64,000 bases of DNA from JAJEFO01 sp009843725 (GCA_965243215.1 CBDEUJ010000005.1:1116001-1180000); one strand, 5' to 3'; shown: positions 17,401 to 25,819, numbered from the stretch's first letter. Notes: a model not told the origin generated them from the sequence alone. A program made the numbers and translations.

Positions 17401-17745
17401 GCCTCGACCAAGCCCCTTCCGCTTTTTGCCAGCGACCTCGACGGCGAAGCCGTCAAGGAACCCGCAGCGCACCTGCCTGAAATGACCCCGGGCGAGCACG
17501 TCGTCGAGGATTATGTCACGATGCGACTGACGCTCCGCGCCCATCCAATTGCCTTTCTCAGGCACCGGCTGACGCCGCAAGCGCAGCCCCACGGCATGCA
17601 GGCACGAAGAGGAAAGCCCGGCGGCTGCCTCCTTCCCGGGGACAGTTCGGAACCATCCCGGTTCCGGGAGCGCATGAACCGTCCGGCCCCTGCAGAAGGA
17701 ACGGCCGGGAGCAGCCCCTTGCACCAATCCAGCCAGGCCCCGTGA
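14497..17745 (+). CDS. dnaE2: Error-prone DNA polymerase DnaE2, C-terminus atypical
   Basis: Second alpha-type replicative polymerase used in SOS translesion synthesis with ImuA/ImuB. The GTG at 14497, after AGGA, gives the family N-terminus (VSFAELSAMSNFTFLTGASHPEE) and about 1082 residues; an ATG 108 bases upstream would place the candidate LexA box inside the gene. A PHP domain comes first, interrupted by about 70 extra residues (encoded near 14695-14910). The catalytic acidic sites APDIDVDFEHERR and ILKVDVLALGML are intact, as are the fingers. After LRAHPIAFLRHRLTP (near 17575) homology stops: the usual OB-fold with its VLVRQRPGTA-type segment is missing and 55 low-complexity residues follow. 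No imuA/imuB is nearby. Whether it is functional is unclear. Confidence 0.88.
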   Translation: MSFAELSAMSNFTFLTGASHPEEYVDRAALLGLSAIAIADVNSVAGVVRGHARAREIARQVKERLASDLIGPPAPMKGWEKKRQVFESYPGGKARRKSGTLASEELEGLPGSPHAAAETGAEPSSLETSAAILNVPRLIPGARIVLDTGFSVTALPKTRKGWGNLCRLVSCGRLRAKKGDCLLYMDDLVEFGADLALLIHPPEEGRPKGSAEHGPPGQGKAGDAPKAGGVRNAWRAQANRLSRRFPRDSHLVMSPRYDGQDAERFDNLARLARRIGLPAVASAAPRMHHGSRRKLADVLAAIRIGVQVKDLGRAALANSEQRLRDEAEMRRLLGPHGEAVDRAARLAASLAFSLDELRYEYPSEVAEGQSAAERLRELAYRGLENRYPRNSAPGRVRNLLEHELALIAKLEYEPYFLTVYDVMDFARSKGIFCQGRGSAANSVVCYCLRITSVSPEIGSMVFERFVSEAREEAPDIDVDFEHERREEVIQHIYDRYGRDRAGLCATVVHYRGKRAIREVGRAMGLTADAVSAISSQLWGFFDTSGMAEQRLREVGFDPDDRHLSQTLELVSQIQGFPRHLSQHVGGFVITEGRLDELVPIENATMEGRTVICWDKDDIDALGILKVDVLALGMLSCIRKAFDLLRLHHRIDHSLDKRPPNEPKVYDMLCKADSLGVFQVESRAQMSFLPRMKPRDFHDLVIQVAIIRPGPIQGDMVHPYLRRRNGEEKIEYPSGELEEILGKTNGVPLFQEQAMQIAITGAGFSPDEADRLRRSLATFKRHGNISDFRNRFLKGMRENGYEDDFAERCFAQLEGFASYGFPESHAASFAILVYISAWIKCFHPGIFACALLNSQPMGFYAPAQIIRDAREHGVEVRPLDINESAWNNIMQPGGGGGLALRLGFRQMKSMSEEDGIGIMAARGNGYRSLEDVWRKAGTKPRVLQALAEADAFGSLGISRRDAIWAASAIASTKPLPLFASDLDGEAVKEPAAHLPEMTPGEHVVEDYVTMRLTLRAHPIAFLRHRLTPQAQPHGMQARRGKPGGCLLPGDSSEPSRFRERMNRPAPAEGTAGSSPLHQSSQAP

Positions 17746-17776
17746 CCTGGCTCCAGAACCGAACGAGGACCAGACA

Positions 17777-18355
17777 ATGCCCGACTCAGTCGACGACAAG
17801 CCACGCTGCTTTGGCTCAAGGTCAAAGCTCTATGCCCGTTATCACGACACGGAATGGGGCGTGCCGGTTCATGACGACCGGACGCTCTTCGAGATGCTGA
17901 TTCTCGAAGGCGCCCATGCGGGCCTGTCCTGGGAAACGATCCTGAACAAGCGCGAGGGCTATCGTGACGTCTATCACGGTTTCGACGTCAAGAAGGTTGC
18001 GGCCATGAGCGACAGCGAACTGGCCGCCGCCCTTCAGAACCCGGCCATCGTGCGCCATCGCCAGAAGGTGCCGGCCGCACGGACGAACGCGCACGTCTTT
18101 CTGGAAATGCAGGACGAATGCGGCACGTTTGCAGACTGGCTTTGGGGCCACGTGGATGGAACCCCCATCCGGGGCAACTGGAAGAAAGTCACGGACATTC
18201 CGGCGGTAACGCCGCTGGCCGAGGAAATCTCGAAAGCCCTGAAGCGTCGCGGCATGACCTTCGTGGGGCCAACGATCATCTACGCCTATCTTCAGGCAGT
18301 CGGCGTCGTGAACGACCACTACCGGGGATGCTGGAAAAGCGTCGATCTCGCTTGA
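17777..18355 (+). CDS. tag: DNA-3-methyladenine glycosylase I
   Basis: Removes 3-methyladenine from alkylated DNA (base-excision repair). 192 residues, close to E. coli Tag. The structural zinc site is intact: Cys11, His23, His181 and Cys185. The alkyl-base pocket regions YHDTEWGVP, LFEMLILEGAHAGLSWETIL and KRRGMTFVGPTIIYAYLQAVG are conserved. It starts 31 bases after dnaE2, so the two repair genes are probably cotranscribed. The last 80 bases overlap the end of the convergent transglycosylase-like gene on the other strand. Confidence 0.96.
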   Translation: MPDSVDDKPRCFGSRSKLYARYHDTEWGVPVHDDRTLFEMLILEGAHAGLSWETILNKREGYRDVYHGFDVKKVAAMSDSELAAALQNPAIVRHRQKVPAARTNAHVFLEMQDECGTFADWLWGHVDGTPIRGNWKKVTDIPAVTPLAEEISKALKRRGMTFVGPTIIYAYLQAVGVVNDHYRGCWKSVDLA

Positions 18356-19517
18356 GGCGTTCCAGGACTTCGTGACTCGCATAGCCGTCAGGCGGCAGTC
18401 CCTGGCTCGCCTGAAACGCGCGGATCGCATCCACCGTGTTCGGCCCGATGATCCCATCACTGCCCTGCGTGTCGAATCCCCGCGCTGTCAACAGCCGCTG
18501 CATCTCCAGTCTTTCGGCACGGCCGAGATTCCTGTCTCTCCGCGGCCAGCCGGACCGGAGCGGACCACCGCCGCCCAGGCGGTCGGCAAGATGGCCCACG
18601 GCAATCACATAGGCATCGGCAGCGTTGTACTGCCTGAAGACATGGAAATTGTCGAAGATCATGAAGGCGGCGCCGCGCAGCCCGGCCGGAATCAGGATAG
18701 AGGCGAACCCGTGGCCAGGGATGCGCCGGCCCCTGGCATCGCGGACGCCCAGGGCGGTCCAGTCATTGACGGCCTTCCTGATGCGCCGGTCTGCAAGCGC
18801 AAGATCGAACCCCCGCGAAAGCGCGACCTCCATGCCCCAGGGCTGTCCCTTCCGCCAGCCGCAGCGCCGGAGAAAGGACGCCGTCGATGCCAGCGCGTCC
18901 GCCGGATCATCCGACCAGATGTCGGGGCGCCCGCCACCTCGAAAGTCCACTGCATGGTCAAGATACGTCGTCGGGATGAACTGGGTGTGCCCCATGCCGC
19001 CCGCCCAGCTTCCCTTCAGGCGCTTCGGCGGGATGTCTCCCGCCTGCACGATCTTCAGGGCCGCAACCAACTGTTCCTCGAAGAACCGCGCCCGTCGCCC
19101 GTCGAAAGCCAGCGTCGCCAGCGCCTCTATGAGGGGCGTATCGCCACGACAGGCGCCAAAGTCGCTCTCGGCTCCCCAGACGGCTGCCAGGATTGCAGCC
19201 TCGACATCGAACTTCGCCTCGATCTCCGCGAGCAGCCGCCGGTTCCGTTGCAGCGCTGCACGTCCGTCCCTCACGCGCGCATCCGAGACCACCGCGTCCA
19301 GGTAGTTCCATACTTGCCGGGTGAATTCCGGCTGCCTTCGATCGCTTCGGATCACGCCCGCATTGTAGCGAACGCCACGAAACGCGGCGTCAAAGATGCC
19401 GTCGCGAATGCCGGATGCGCGGGCTCTTGTCCGAAACCGGTCGATCCAGCGCCGGAATCCGATCTCCGGCCAGGCGGCATCCGGAACCCCCGGCCCGGCC
19501 GCGGCACGGGCGTTCAT
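18276..19517 (-). CDS. MltB-type lytic murein transglycosylase, no visible signal peptide
   Basis: Peptidoglycan lytic transglycosylase of family 3 (MltB/SLT_2) with a C-terminal peptidoglycan-binding domain. The catalytic Glu is in AAVWGAESDFG; the SWAGGMGHTQFIPTTYL motif and the DDPADALASTASFLRRCGW segment are typical. PG_binding_1 lies at the C-terminus (LTARGFDTQGSDGIIGPNTVDAIRAFQ). Length is 413 residues. The first 25 residues are not hydrophobic, so no signal peptide or lipobox is seen, which is odd for a periplasmic enzyme. The start overlaps the rnr stop as ATGA. The 3' end runs 80 bases into tag on the opposite strand. Confidence 0.87.
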   Translation of the reverse strand: MNARAAAGPGVPDAAWPEIGFRRWIDRFRTRARASGIRDGIFDAAFRGVRYNAGVIRSDRRQPEFTRQVWNYLDAVVSDARVRDGRAALQRNRRLLAEIEAKFDVEAAILAAVWGAESDFGACRGDTPLIEALATLAFDGRRARFFEEQLVAALKIVQAGDIPPKRLKGSWAGGMGHTQFIPTTYLDHAVDFRGGGRPDIWSDDPADALASTASFLRRCGWRKGQPWGMEVALSRGFDLALADRRIRKAVNDWTALGVRDARGRRIPGHGFASILIPAGLRGAAFMIFDNFHVFRQYNAADAYVIAVGHLADRLGGGGPLRSGWPRRDRNLGRAERLEMQRLLTARGFDTQGSDGIIGPNTVDAIRAFQASQGLPPDGYASHEVLERLKRDRRFSSIPGSGRSRRRLPEDRRR

Positions 19518-21751
19518 TTCCCCCTCCGCTTCGGCCTTGCCACCCTCTTCCGGGGCCTGGTCGCCTTTCGACGCGCAGGCATGCGACTCCTGCGCGCCCG
19601 AGGCAGCGGCTTGCCGTCGATCTCAAGAAGTTCCAGCAAGATGCCGCCGGTGACCGGCACCGCCTCGGCCAGCCGAACCAGCACCTGCTGCCCGACCGAA
19701 ATCACGGTGTTCGTGTCATCGCCTTTCAATGTCTGCGCGGTGCGATCGAAATGGAAATGCTCGTATCCGATCGCACGGACCGGAATGAGCCCGTCAGCCC
19801 CGGTTCCGTCGAGCTCGACAAACGCCCCGAAGCGCTGGACACCGGAAATGCGCCCGGAAAGCTCGGTTCCGACCCGGTCGGCCATGTACGTCGCAAGGTA
19901 GCGGTCGCTTGTGTCGCGCTCGGCCTGCATGGAACGCCGCTCGGTGCTGGAGACGTGTTCGGAAGTGGCGCCGAGCCGCTCCGCCTCCGCGTCCGTCAAG
20001 CCATCATCTCCCCAGCCGTGGGCACGGATCAGCGCCCGATGGACCACGAGGTCCGCGTAGCGCCGAATGGGCGAGGTGAAATGGGTGTAGGCCTTCAGCG
20101 CGAGCCCGAAATGCCCGGGATTCCCCGGGCTGTAATATGCCTGCGTCATCGAGCGCAGCACGGAGAGATTGATGAGCACGCCGTCGTCCGTTCCCGCTGC
20201 CGCAGCGAGAAGCCGGTTGAGGTTCCGGGTGTTCAGGACCGCGCGTCCGTTGAAGGGAAGTCCGGCGGCCTTGGCGACCTCATGCAATGCGCGGATCTTC
20301 TCGCGGGACGGTTCCTCGTGAACCCGGAACAGGAGCGGCGTCCTTCTGCCGATGAGCGTACGCGCGGCGGCAACATTGGCGAGGATCATGAACTCCTCTA
20401 TCAGCCGATGCATGTCCAGCCGCTCCTTGAATGCCACCGTTCTGACCGTGCCGTCCTCGTCCAGGACGATCTCTCGCTCCGGAAGGTCGAGATCGAGCGG
20501 CTGGCGGCGGTCGCGGGCGCTGCGAAGCGCCGCATGGGCGGCCTGGAGCGGCTTCAGGACCGTATCTCGCAGTGGCTCCGTCCTTTCGTTGGGCCGGCCA
20601 TCCAGTGCGGCCTGCGCCTCTTCATAGCTGAGCGCGGCAAACGATCGGATCAGGGCGCGCTGGAATTCGTGCGCGATCAGTTCCCCCTTTGCGTCAATTA
20701 CAAGACGAGCGGCAATGCATGGCCGTTGCTCGCCTTCGAGGAGCGAGCAAAGGTCTCCGGACAGGCGATCGGGCAGCATCGGGACCACGCGATCCGGAAA
20801 GTATGTCGAATTGCCACGCTCGCGGGCCTCGAGATCGATGGCGCTTCCGGACCTGACGTAATGTGCGACGTCGGCGATGGCGACCCAGAGGACTTGCCCG
20901 CCTGCGTTGTCCGGATCCTGGTCAGGTTCTGCCCAGACCGCATCGTCATGGTCGCGCGCGTCCACCGGATCGATCGTGACGAAAGGCAGCGATGTCAGAT
21001 CCGCTCGCTTGCCGGGGGCCACGGGCTGCGCGGCATCCGCTTCCGTGATGACCCCGCCCGGAAAGTCATCCCGAAGCCCGTGCTGGTGAATGGCGATCAG
21101 CGAAACGGACCTGGGCCGCGACGGGTCGCCGAGACATGAGGCAATGCGTGCATGAGGAAGGCCCAGACGCACCCTTGGACCGGTCTGTCCGGCTTCGACC
21201 AGCTCGCCGTCCTTCGCTCCGCCATCCGCGCCTGGCGGCACATGCCATTCCCTCGACGCGCCCTTGTCGATCGGCACGATGCGTCCGCCGGAATCCGACT
21301 TGCGGAATATGCCCAGGATCTTGCCAGGGGTGGTGCCGATGCGGCGGATGACACGGGCTTCGTAGGCGTGCGTGTCGCCCCTGACCTCTTCGAGGCGCGC
21401 GAGAATGCGGTCTCCCGGTGCCAGTGCGGGATCACCGGATCTCTGCAAGACCAGGATCGTCGGCGCCTGCCCCTGACCCTGCCGTTCCAGCGGGCGCGCA
21501 AGCAGGTGTCCGTCGGTGTCAAGCCCGTCCACCTGCAGAACCGATACTGGCGGGAGGCGATCCGGGTCGCGAAAGGTCTTGCGGCGCTTCGCGAGCTGGC
21601 CTTCGGCTTCCAGTTCCCTCAACTGACGCTTGAGATCGAGCCGGGCCGCGCCCTTGATGCCGAACGCTCTTGCGATGTCGCGCTTCGACGCCTTCGACGG
21701 GTTGCGGGAGACCCAGGCAAGGATGTCTTCTTTCGAGGGAATCCGGGTCAT
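19514..21751 (-). CDS. rnr: Ribonuclease R
   Basis: Processive 3'-5' exoribonuclease that degrades structured RNA and takes part in rRNA and tmRNA quality control. 745 residues. A winged-helix N-terminus (SKASKRDIARAFGI) and cold-shock segment precede the RNB catalytic domain with the acidic cluster FVTIDPVDARDHDDAV and the later FTSPIRRYADLVVHRAL. An S1 domain (SGRISGVQRFGAFVELDGTG) is near residues 640-715, and the end is a basic Arg/Lys tail. The transglycosylase gene is coupled downstream. Confidence 0.96.
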   Translation of the reverse strand: MTRIPSKEDILAWVSRNPSKASKRDIARAFGIKGAARLDLKRQLRELEAEGQLAKRRKTFRDPDRLPPVSVLQVDGLDTDGHLLARPLERQGQGQAPTILVLQRSGDPALAPGDRILARLEEVRGDTHAYEARVIRRIGTTPGKILGIFRKSDSGGRIVPIDKGASREWHVPPGADGGAKDGELVEAGQTGPRVRLGLPHARIASCLGDPSRPRSVSLIAIHQHGLRDDFPGGVITEADAAQPVAPGKRADLTSLPFVTIDPVDARDHDDAVWAEPDQDPDNAGGQVLWVAIADVAHYVRSGSAIDLEARERGNSTYFPDRVVPMLPDRLSGDLCSLLEGEQRPCIAARLVIDAKGELIAHEFQRALIRSFAALSYEEAQAALDGRPNERTEPLRDTVLKPLQAAHAALRSARDRRQPLDLDLPEREIVLDEDGTVRTVAFKERLDMHRLIEEFMILANVAAARTLIGRRTPLLFRVHEEPSREKIRALHEVAKAAGLPFNGRAVLNTRNLNRLLAAAAGTDDGVLINLSVLRSMTQAYYSPGNPGHFGLALKAYTHFTSPIRRYADLVVHRALIRAHGWGDDGLTDAEAERLGATSEHVSSTERRSMQAERDTSDRYLATYMADRVGTELSGRISGVQRFGAFVELDGTGADGLIPVRAIGYEHFHFDRTAQTLKGDDTNTVISVGQQVLVRLAEAVPVTGGILLELLEIDGKPLPRARRSRMPARRKATRPRKRVARPKRRGK

Positions 21752-21874
21752 GTCCGGCGCGTATCACGGGACATGAACCAGGTCACGCCGGTTGGCGACG
21801 CGCAACATGCGCTCATGGCCACGCCGTCACGGCTTCAGTCGGGACCGGATCCGGACGGAGGAAAGTCGGGTCCG

Positions 21875-22444
21875 TCACCGAAGATCGGAAGCCGTGTCAA
21901 CGTCGGCAAGCGTGTCGACAATCGCGATCGGCCTTGGAAGCGTGGGAAGCGCGTCGGCCAGGGTTTCCGGATGCGACCAGCGCGTGCCCCGAAACAGGTC
22001 CTTCGGCGGCCTCTGCGGACAATGGAGGCCGATCATCCAGAATCCGCCATCTTCGGCAGGGCCGATGACGGATCGGGCGCGGCCCAGTGCCGAGAACCCG
22101 GCGGCAACGTGTTGCCTGCCGATTCCAGGAATGTCCGATCCGATGAGCAAGGTCGGTCCCGGTGATGCCGCAAACGCACGCGTCATCCTCTGGCCCAGAT
22201 CCCCGGACCCTTGCGGTATGCGCGAAAGGCCGGGCGGCCAGACCCGGCTCTTGAAGCCCTCGCTGTCAGGCGTGACGGCAAGGACCGTCAGCCAGCGGGA
22301 ATCGCTGAGACGGCGCAGGAGTCGCGTGGTCTGATGCCGGTACCACCATGCCGCGTTCACCATGCCGATTTCCCGCCCAAGACGCGTCTTGACCCGGCCC
22401 GGGCGCGGCTCCTTGACCATGACAATCAAGATCTGCTGCCTCAC
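21875..22444 (-). CDS. TIGR04282 (DUF2064) transferase-like protein
   Basis: A 189-residue protein of the TIGR04282 family of glycosyltransferase-like, GT-A-fold proteins; the reaction is not established. Seen are the N-terminal MVKEPRPGRVKTRLGREIG (nucleotide-binding pattern), QGSGDLGQRM, LLIGSDIPGIGR with the Asp pair, and GPAEDGGFWMIGL. The start overlaps the GNAT gene stop as ATGA. The family often sits near molybdopterin or surface-sugar genes; here neighbours give no clear link. Confidence 0.82.
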   Translation of the reverse strand: MRQQILIVMVKEPRPGRVKTRLGREIGMVNAAWWYRHQTTRLLRRLSDSRWLTVLAVTPDSEGFKSRVWPPGLSRIPQGSGDLGQRMTRAFAASPGPTLLIGSDIPGIGRQHVAAGFSALGRARSVIGPAEDGGFWMIGLHCPQRPPKDLFRGTRWSHPETLADALPTLPRPIAIVDTLADVDTASDLR

Positions 22445-22857
22445 AGGGAAAGGACCATTTCGCGATGCGGGATGCCTGCATCGAAGTATTCGGGGCCGGT
22501 GACTTCAAAGCCGAGAGCCTCGTAGAACCCGACCGCGTGGACCTGGGATCCAAGGCTTGCCCGGGCAGCGCCCTGCTTTCTCAGTTCATCCAGGGCCGCG
22601 TGCATGATGTCCTTGCCCAGGCCGCGACCGCGCTTGTCCGCGAGAACCGCCACACGGCCGATCCTGCCTGTCTCGCCATCGATCAGGAGACGCGCGGTGC
22701 CGACGGGCTTGCCGCAATCGAAGGCGACGAGATGGATTGCCTCGTCGTCGCGGCCGTCTCGCTCGTCCGCTTCGGAAACTCCCTGTTCCTCGATGAAGAC
22801 GCGGGCGCGAATGTCCAGCACTGCCGGCATGTCGCGCGCTTCGGCCCGGCGAATCAT
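22441..22857 (-). CDS. GNAT-family N-acetyltransferase
   Basis: A 138-residue acetyl-CoA-dependent acetyltransferase; acceptor unknown. The acetyl-CoA loop is in RIGRVAVLADKRGRGLGKDIM (consensus R/Q-x-x-G-x-G/A), followed by the helix MHAALDELRKQG and the strand FYEALGFEVTG. The N-terminal pattern (FIEEQGVSEADERDGRDDEAIHLVA) is like the ElaA/YjcF type. Both ends overlap neighbours by four bases (ATGA with dapE and with the DUF2064 gene), so it is translationally coupled in the dapE operon. Confidence 0.88.
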   Translation of the reverse strand: MIRRAEARDMPAVLDIRARVFIEEQGVSEADERDGRDDEAIHLVAFDCGKPVGTARLLIDGETGRIGRVAVLADKRGRGLGKDIMHAALDELRKQGAARASLGSQVHAVGFYEALGFEVTGPEYFDAGIPHREMVLSL

Positions 22858-23996
22858 GCAAAATACCTGTCGAGAATGCGGCGGTAGACTGCCGCGAGCT
22901 GTGCTATCTGCGCGATTTCGACGCGTTCGTCGACTTCATGCATGGTCTTGCCGACGAGGCCGAACTCCACGACCGGGCAGTGGCGCTTCATGAAGCGCGC
23001 ATCGGAGGAGCCGCCGGTGGTCGAGAGGTCGGGAGAGAGACCGGTTTCGGCCTGGATTGCTCCGGCAACAAGTTCCGAAAACGCGCCGGGCGGAGTGAGA
23101 AAGCTTTCGCCGGAAACCTTGGTCTCCATTGAAATCTCCACACCCGATTCCGCCGCTGCCCGCGCGCACTCATCTTCAAGCCAGGCCGTCAGGCTTCCGG
23201 AATCATGGGCATCGTTGAACCTGATGTTCAGCGATGCCCGGCAGGCGGCGGGAATGACGTTGGTGGCGGCATTGCCTGTGTCGATCGTCGTGACGGCAAG
23301 CGTCGACGGCTGGAAATGTTCGGTGCCGTCGTCGAGCTTGTGTCTGGCGAGCCCGTCCATGAGGCGCGCGAGGGCATGAACGGGATTGCGGGCCCGGTCT
23401 GGATACGCCGTATGGCCCTGCATGCCGGTCACCTTGAAATGCACTGACATGGAGCCCCTGCGCCCGATCTTGATCGTGTCGCCCAGCGCCTCGACGGAGG
23501 TCGGCTCACCAACGACGCAATCCGACATGGCTTCGCCGTTTGCGGACATCCAGTCGAGAATGGCCGCCGTGCCATCGGCGGCGTCGCCCTCTTCGTCGCC
23601 GGTGACGGAAATGATGATCGCGCCCTCGGGCGGGCTTTCCCGCACGAAGGAAATTGCGGCGGACACGAAAGCCGCGACACCCGACTTCATGTCGACGGCA
23701 CCGCGCCCGTAGAGCCAGCCATCGCGTTCCTCCGCCGCGAAGGGATCGGCAGACCAGGTCTCCGGATCGCCGGGCGGCACGACGTCGGTATGCCCGTTGA
23801 AGCCGAAAGTACGTGCCGCAGCTTTCTGGCCCCAGCGGGCAACGAGGTTCGCGACACCTCCCCTGTCGACGCGAAAGCAGTCAAAGCCCGCATCGCGGAG
23901 CGTGGATTCCAGCAGCGCGATTGCACCGCCCTCCTCCGGGGTGACAGTCCTGCAGCGAACAAGTTGCCGCGTCAGCTCGACGGGGTCACGGCTCAT
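22854..23996 (-). CDS. dapE: Succinyl-diaminopimelate desuccinylase
   Basis: M20-family zinc amidohydrolase that removes succinate from N-succinyl-LL-diaminopimelate in lysine/DAP synthesis. 380 residues. Metal ligands lie in GFNGHTDVVPPGD (His, Asp) and VTGDEEGDAADGT (catalytic Glu pair), with a dimerisation domain around 180-290 (GMQGHTAYPDRARNPVHALA) and a final His in GLVGKTMHEVDERVEI. dapD is 0.9 kb upstream on the same strand. Confidence 0.95.
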   Translation of the reverse strand: MSRDPVELTRQLVRCRTVTPEEGGAIALLESTLRDAGFDCFRVDRGGVANLVARWGQKAAARTFGFNGHTDVVPPGDPETWSADPFAAEERDGWLYGRGAVDMKSGVAAFVSAAISFVRESPPEGAIIISVTGDEEGDAADGTAAILDWMSANGEAMSDCVVGEPTSVEALGDTIKIGRRGSMSVHFKVTGMQGHTAYPDRARNPVHALARLMDGLARHKLDDGTEHFQPSTLAVTTIDTGNAATNVIPAACRASLNIRFNDAHDSGSLTAWLEDECARAAAESGVEISMETKVSGESFLTPPGAFSELVAGAIQAETGLSPDLSTTGGSSDARFMKRHCPVVEFGLVGKTMHEVDERVEIAQIAQLAAVYRRILDRYFA

Positions 23997-24094
23997 GCGT
24001 CTTGGCTAGCCTTTGCCGCACGCGCTCGCAATCATGCATTCCGGGCGGCATCGCCGCGTGCTGGCGCGAAGAATGAGGGATTCGGTGCATTGCG

Positions 24095-24730
24095 TCACAA
24101 CCCGAGGCCTGCAATCGTCGATTTCAACGCCTCCGGGCGGTGAATTACGGCCCCGGCATCGCGCCACTCCGATTCCTTGCCGTATCCCCAACTTACCGCG
24201 ATGCTGTTCATTCCGACCTCCCTGGCAGCCGCGATGTCGTGTTCCCGGTCTCCGACCATTACGGCCCTGGCTGCAGCCTCGCCGGTTTCGGCGAGTGCGA
24301 AAGCCAGCAGGTCGCCTTTCCATTTCCGCGTGCCATCAAGCTCCGGGCCGAATTCGCGCTCCATGTATTCGGCAAGGCCGAAATGCCGCGTGACCTGCCG
24401 GGCGTAAACGTGTGGCTTGGCGGTTGCGAGATACATGCGCACCCCGGATTCCCGAAGAACGCCCAGCGCGTCGAGGACGCCGCCATACACCCGCGCGTCG
24501 AACATGCCCCCCTTGCGATAATGTTCCCGATATGCGGCCATCACCGCCTCGGGGTCTGATAGTCCCATCTTGCGAAAGGATTCGTCGAAGGGCGGCCCGA
24601 TCATCCAGGCGAGGTCGGTCTCTGCAAGCGCGCGATGGCCGGTCGATTCCAGCGCGTGGCGCAAGGACGCGAGGATCCCGGGGTGGGATTCCATGAGCGT
24701 GCCATCGAGATCGAGAAAGACTGCCGTCAT
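24095..24730 (-). CDS. HAD-superfamily phosphatase (phosphoglycolate-phosphatase-like)
   Basis: Haloacid dehalogenase hydrolase of 211 residues, probably a small-phosphate phosphatase. Motif I is FLDLDGTLMESHPGI with the nucleophile Asp, motif II is in MYLATAKPH, motif III/IV is VMVGDREHDIAAAREVGM. A helical cap lies between (about 15-90). The substrate is unknown: phosphoglycolate and other sugar phosphates are options. It stands between dapE and dapD with 98 and 193 bases of spacing. Confidence 0.85.
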   Translation of the reverse strand: MTAVFLDLDGTLMESHPGILASLRHALESTGHRALAETDLAWMIGPPFDESFRKMGLSDPEAVMAAYREHYRKGGMFDARVYGGVLDALGVLRESGVRMYLATAKPHVYARQVTRHFGLAEYMEREFGPELDGTRKWKGDLLAFALAETGEAAARAVMVGDREHDIAAAREVGMNSIAVSWGYGKESEWRDAGAVIHRPEALKSTIAGLGL

Positions 24731-24923
24731 GTCAGCACTTCGACCGGGGCGTGCCCGGCGGCCATCGCGACGTCTTCGGACGGCACGCCGCCTCCTGTCG
24801 GTTCATCTCCGGGGCGAGAGGTGCGCGTGACACTGGCAGCAAGGTTCCGATTGCGGTCATGGGCGCGTTGTGCGCTTGGCCGGTGAACGTGCGAGGCACG
24901 CCGTCCGAACGCGGGCGTCAGGT

Positions 24924-25751
24924 TCAGTCACGCAGGAGATCGTTGATGCCGGTCTTCGAGCGCGTACGTTCGTCGACCTGCTTCACGATGACCGCGCAAT
25001 AGAGATTGACGCCGTTCCTGGACGGCATCGATCCGGCGACAACCACGGAATATGGCGGAACTTCTCCGTACAGGACCTCGCCTGTATCCCGCACGACGAT
25101 CTTCGTGGACTGGCCGATGAAGACGCCCATGCCGAGAACCGAGCCTTCGCGGACGATGACCCCTTCCACCACCTCCGAACGGGCGCCGACAAAGCAATTG
25201 TCCTCGATGATCGTCGGCCCTGCCTGCATGGGTTCAAGAACGCCACCGATGCCGACGCCGCCCGAAAGATGGACATTCTTTCCGATCTGTGCACAGGAGC
25301 CGACCGTCGCCCAGGTGTCCACCATCGTGCCTTCGTCAACATAGGCGCCGAGATTGACGAAGGACGGCATCAGAACGACGCCCGGCGCGATGTAGGCGGA
25401 CCTGCGCACGACGCAATTGGGCACGGCACGAAAGCCGGCCGCCCTCCACCTGTTGTCGTTCCAGCCTTTCCACTTGCTGTCGACCTTGTCCCACCAGGCG
25501 GCGCCTTGCGGGCTGCCTTCCTGCAGTTCCATGTCCTTGAGGCGGAAGCCAAGGAGCACGGCCTTCTTGGCCCACTGGTTGACGTGCCAGGTGCCATCGT
25601 CCCGGCGTTCGGCGACGCGAAGCCTGCCTGCATCCAGCGCGTTCAGCGTGTCCTCGATCGCGTCACGGGCTTCGCCGGTCGTCGAGGGCGCTATCTCGTC
25701 GCGAACGTTCCAGGCAGCTTCGATCGCGGCTTCGAGCTGGGCGTTGGACAT
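24924..25751 (-). CDS. dapD: Tetrahydrodipicolinate N-succinyltransferase
   Basis: Transfers succinate from succinyl-CoA to tetrahydrodipicolinate in the lysine/DAP pathway. 275 residues from the ATG at 25751 (MSNAQLEAAIEAAW) after GAGGT; longer frames upstream are not conserved. The N-terminal helical domain is followed by a left-handed beta-helix of hexapeptide repeats (about 110-230: AYIAPGVVLMPSFVNLGAYV...). GSCAQIGKNVHLSGGVGIGG and the C-terminal NLYCAVIVKQVDERTRSKT are typical. Confidence 0.96.
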   Translation of the reverse strand: MSNAQLEAAIEAAWNVRDEIAPSTTGEARDAIEDTLNALDAGRLRVAERRDDGTWHVNQWAKKAVLLGFRLKDMELQEGSPQGAAWWDKVDSKWKGWNDNRWRAAGFRAVPNCVVRRSAYIAPGVVLMPSFVNLGAYVDEGTMVDTWATVGSCAQIGKNVHLSGGVGIGGVLEPMQAGPTIIEDNCFVGARSEVVEGVIVREGSVLGMGVFIGQSTKIVVRDTGEVLYGEVPPYSVVVAGSMPSRNGVNLYCAVIVKQVDERTRSKTGINDLLRD

Positions 25752-25819
25752 CTGAATACCTCGCATGGCTGATGTCGGCGACATAGCTTCTGGCCAGGAA
25801 GAGGGCAACGACACTTTCT

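Noticed and set aside
15220..17799. Long open frame of about 859 codons on the minus strand
   Set aside because: It lies antisense to dnaE2, whose plus-strand frame has clear polymerase motifs. The minus frame has no recognisable domain and its composition is that of a GC-rich shadow frame.
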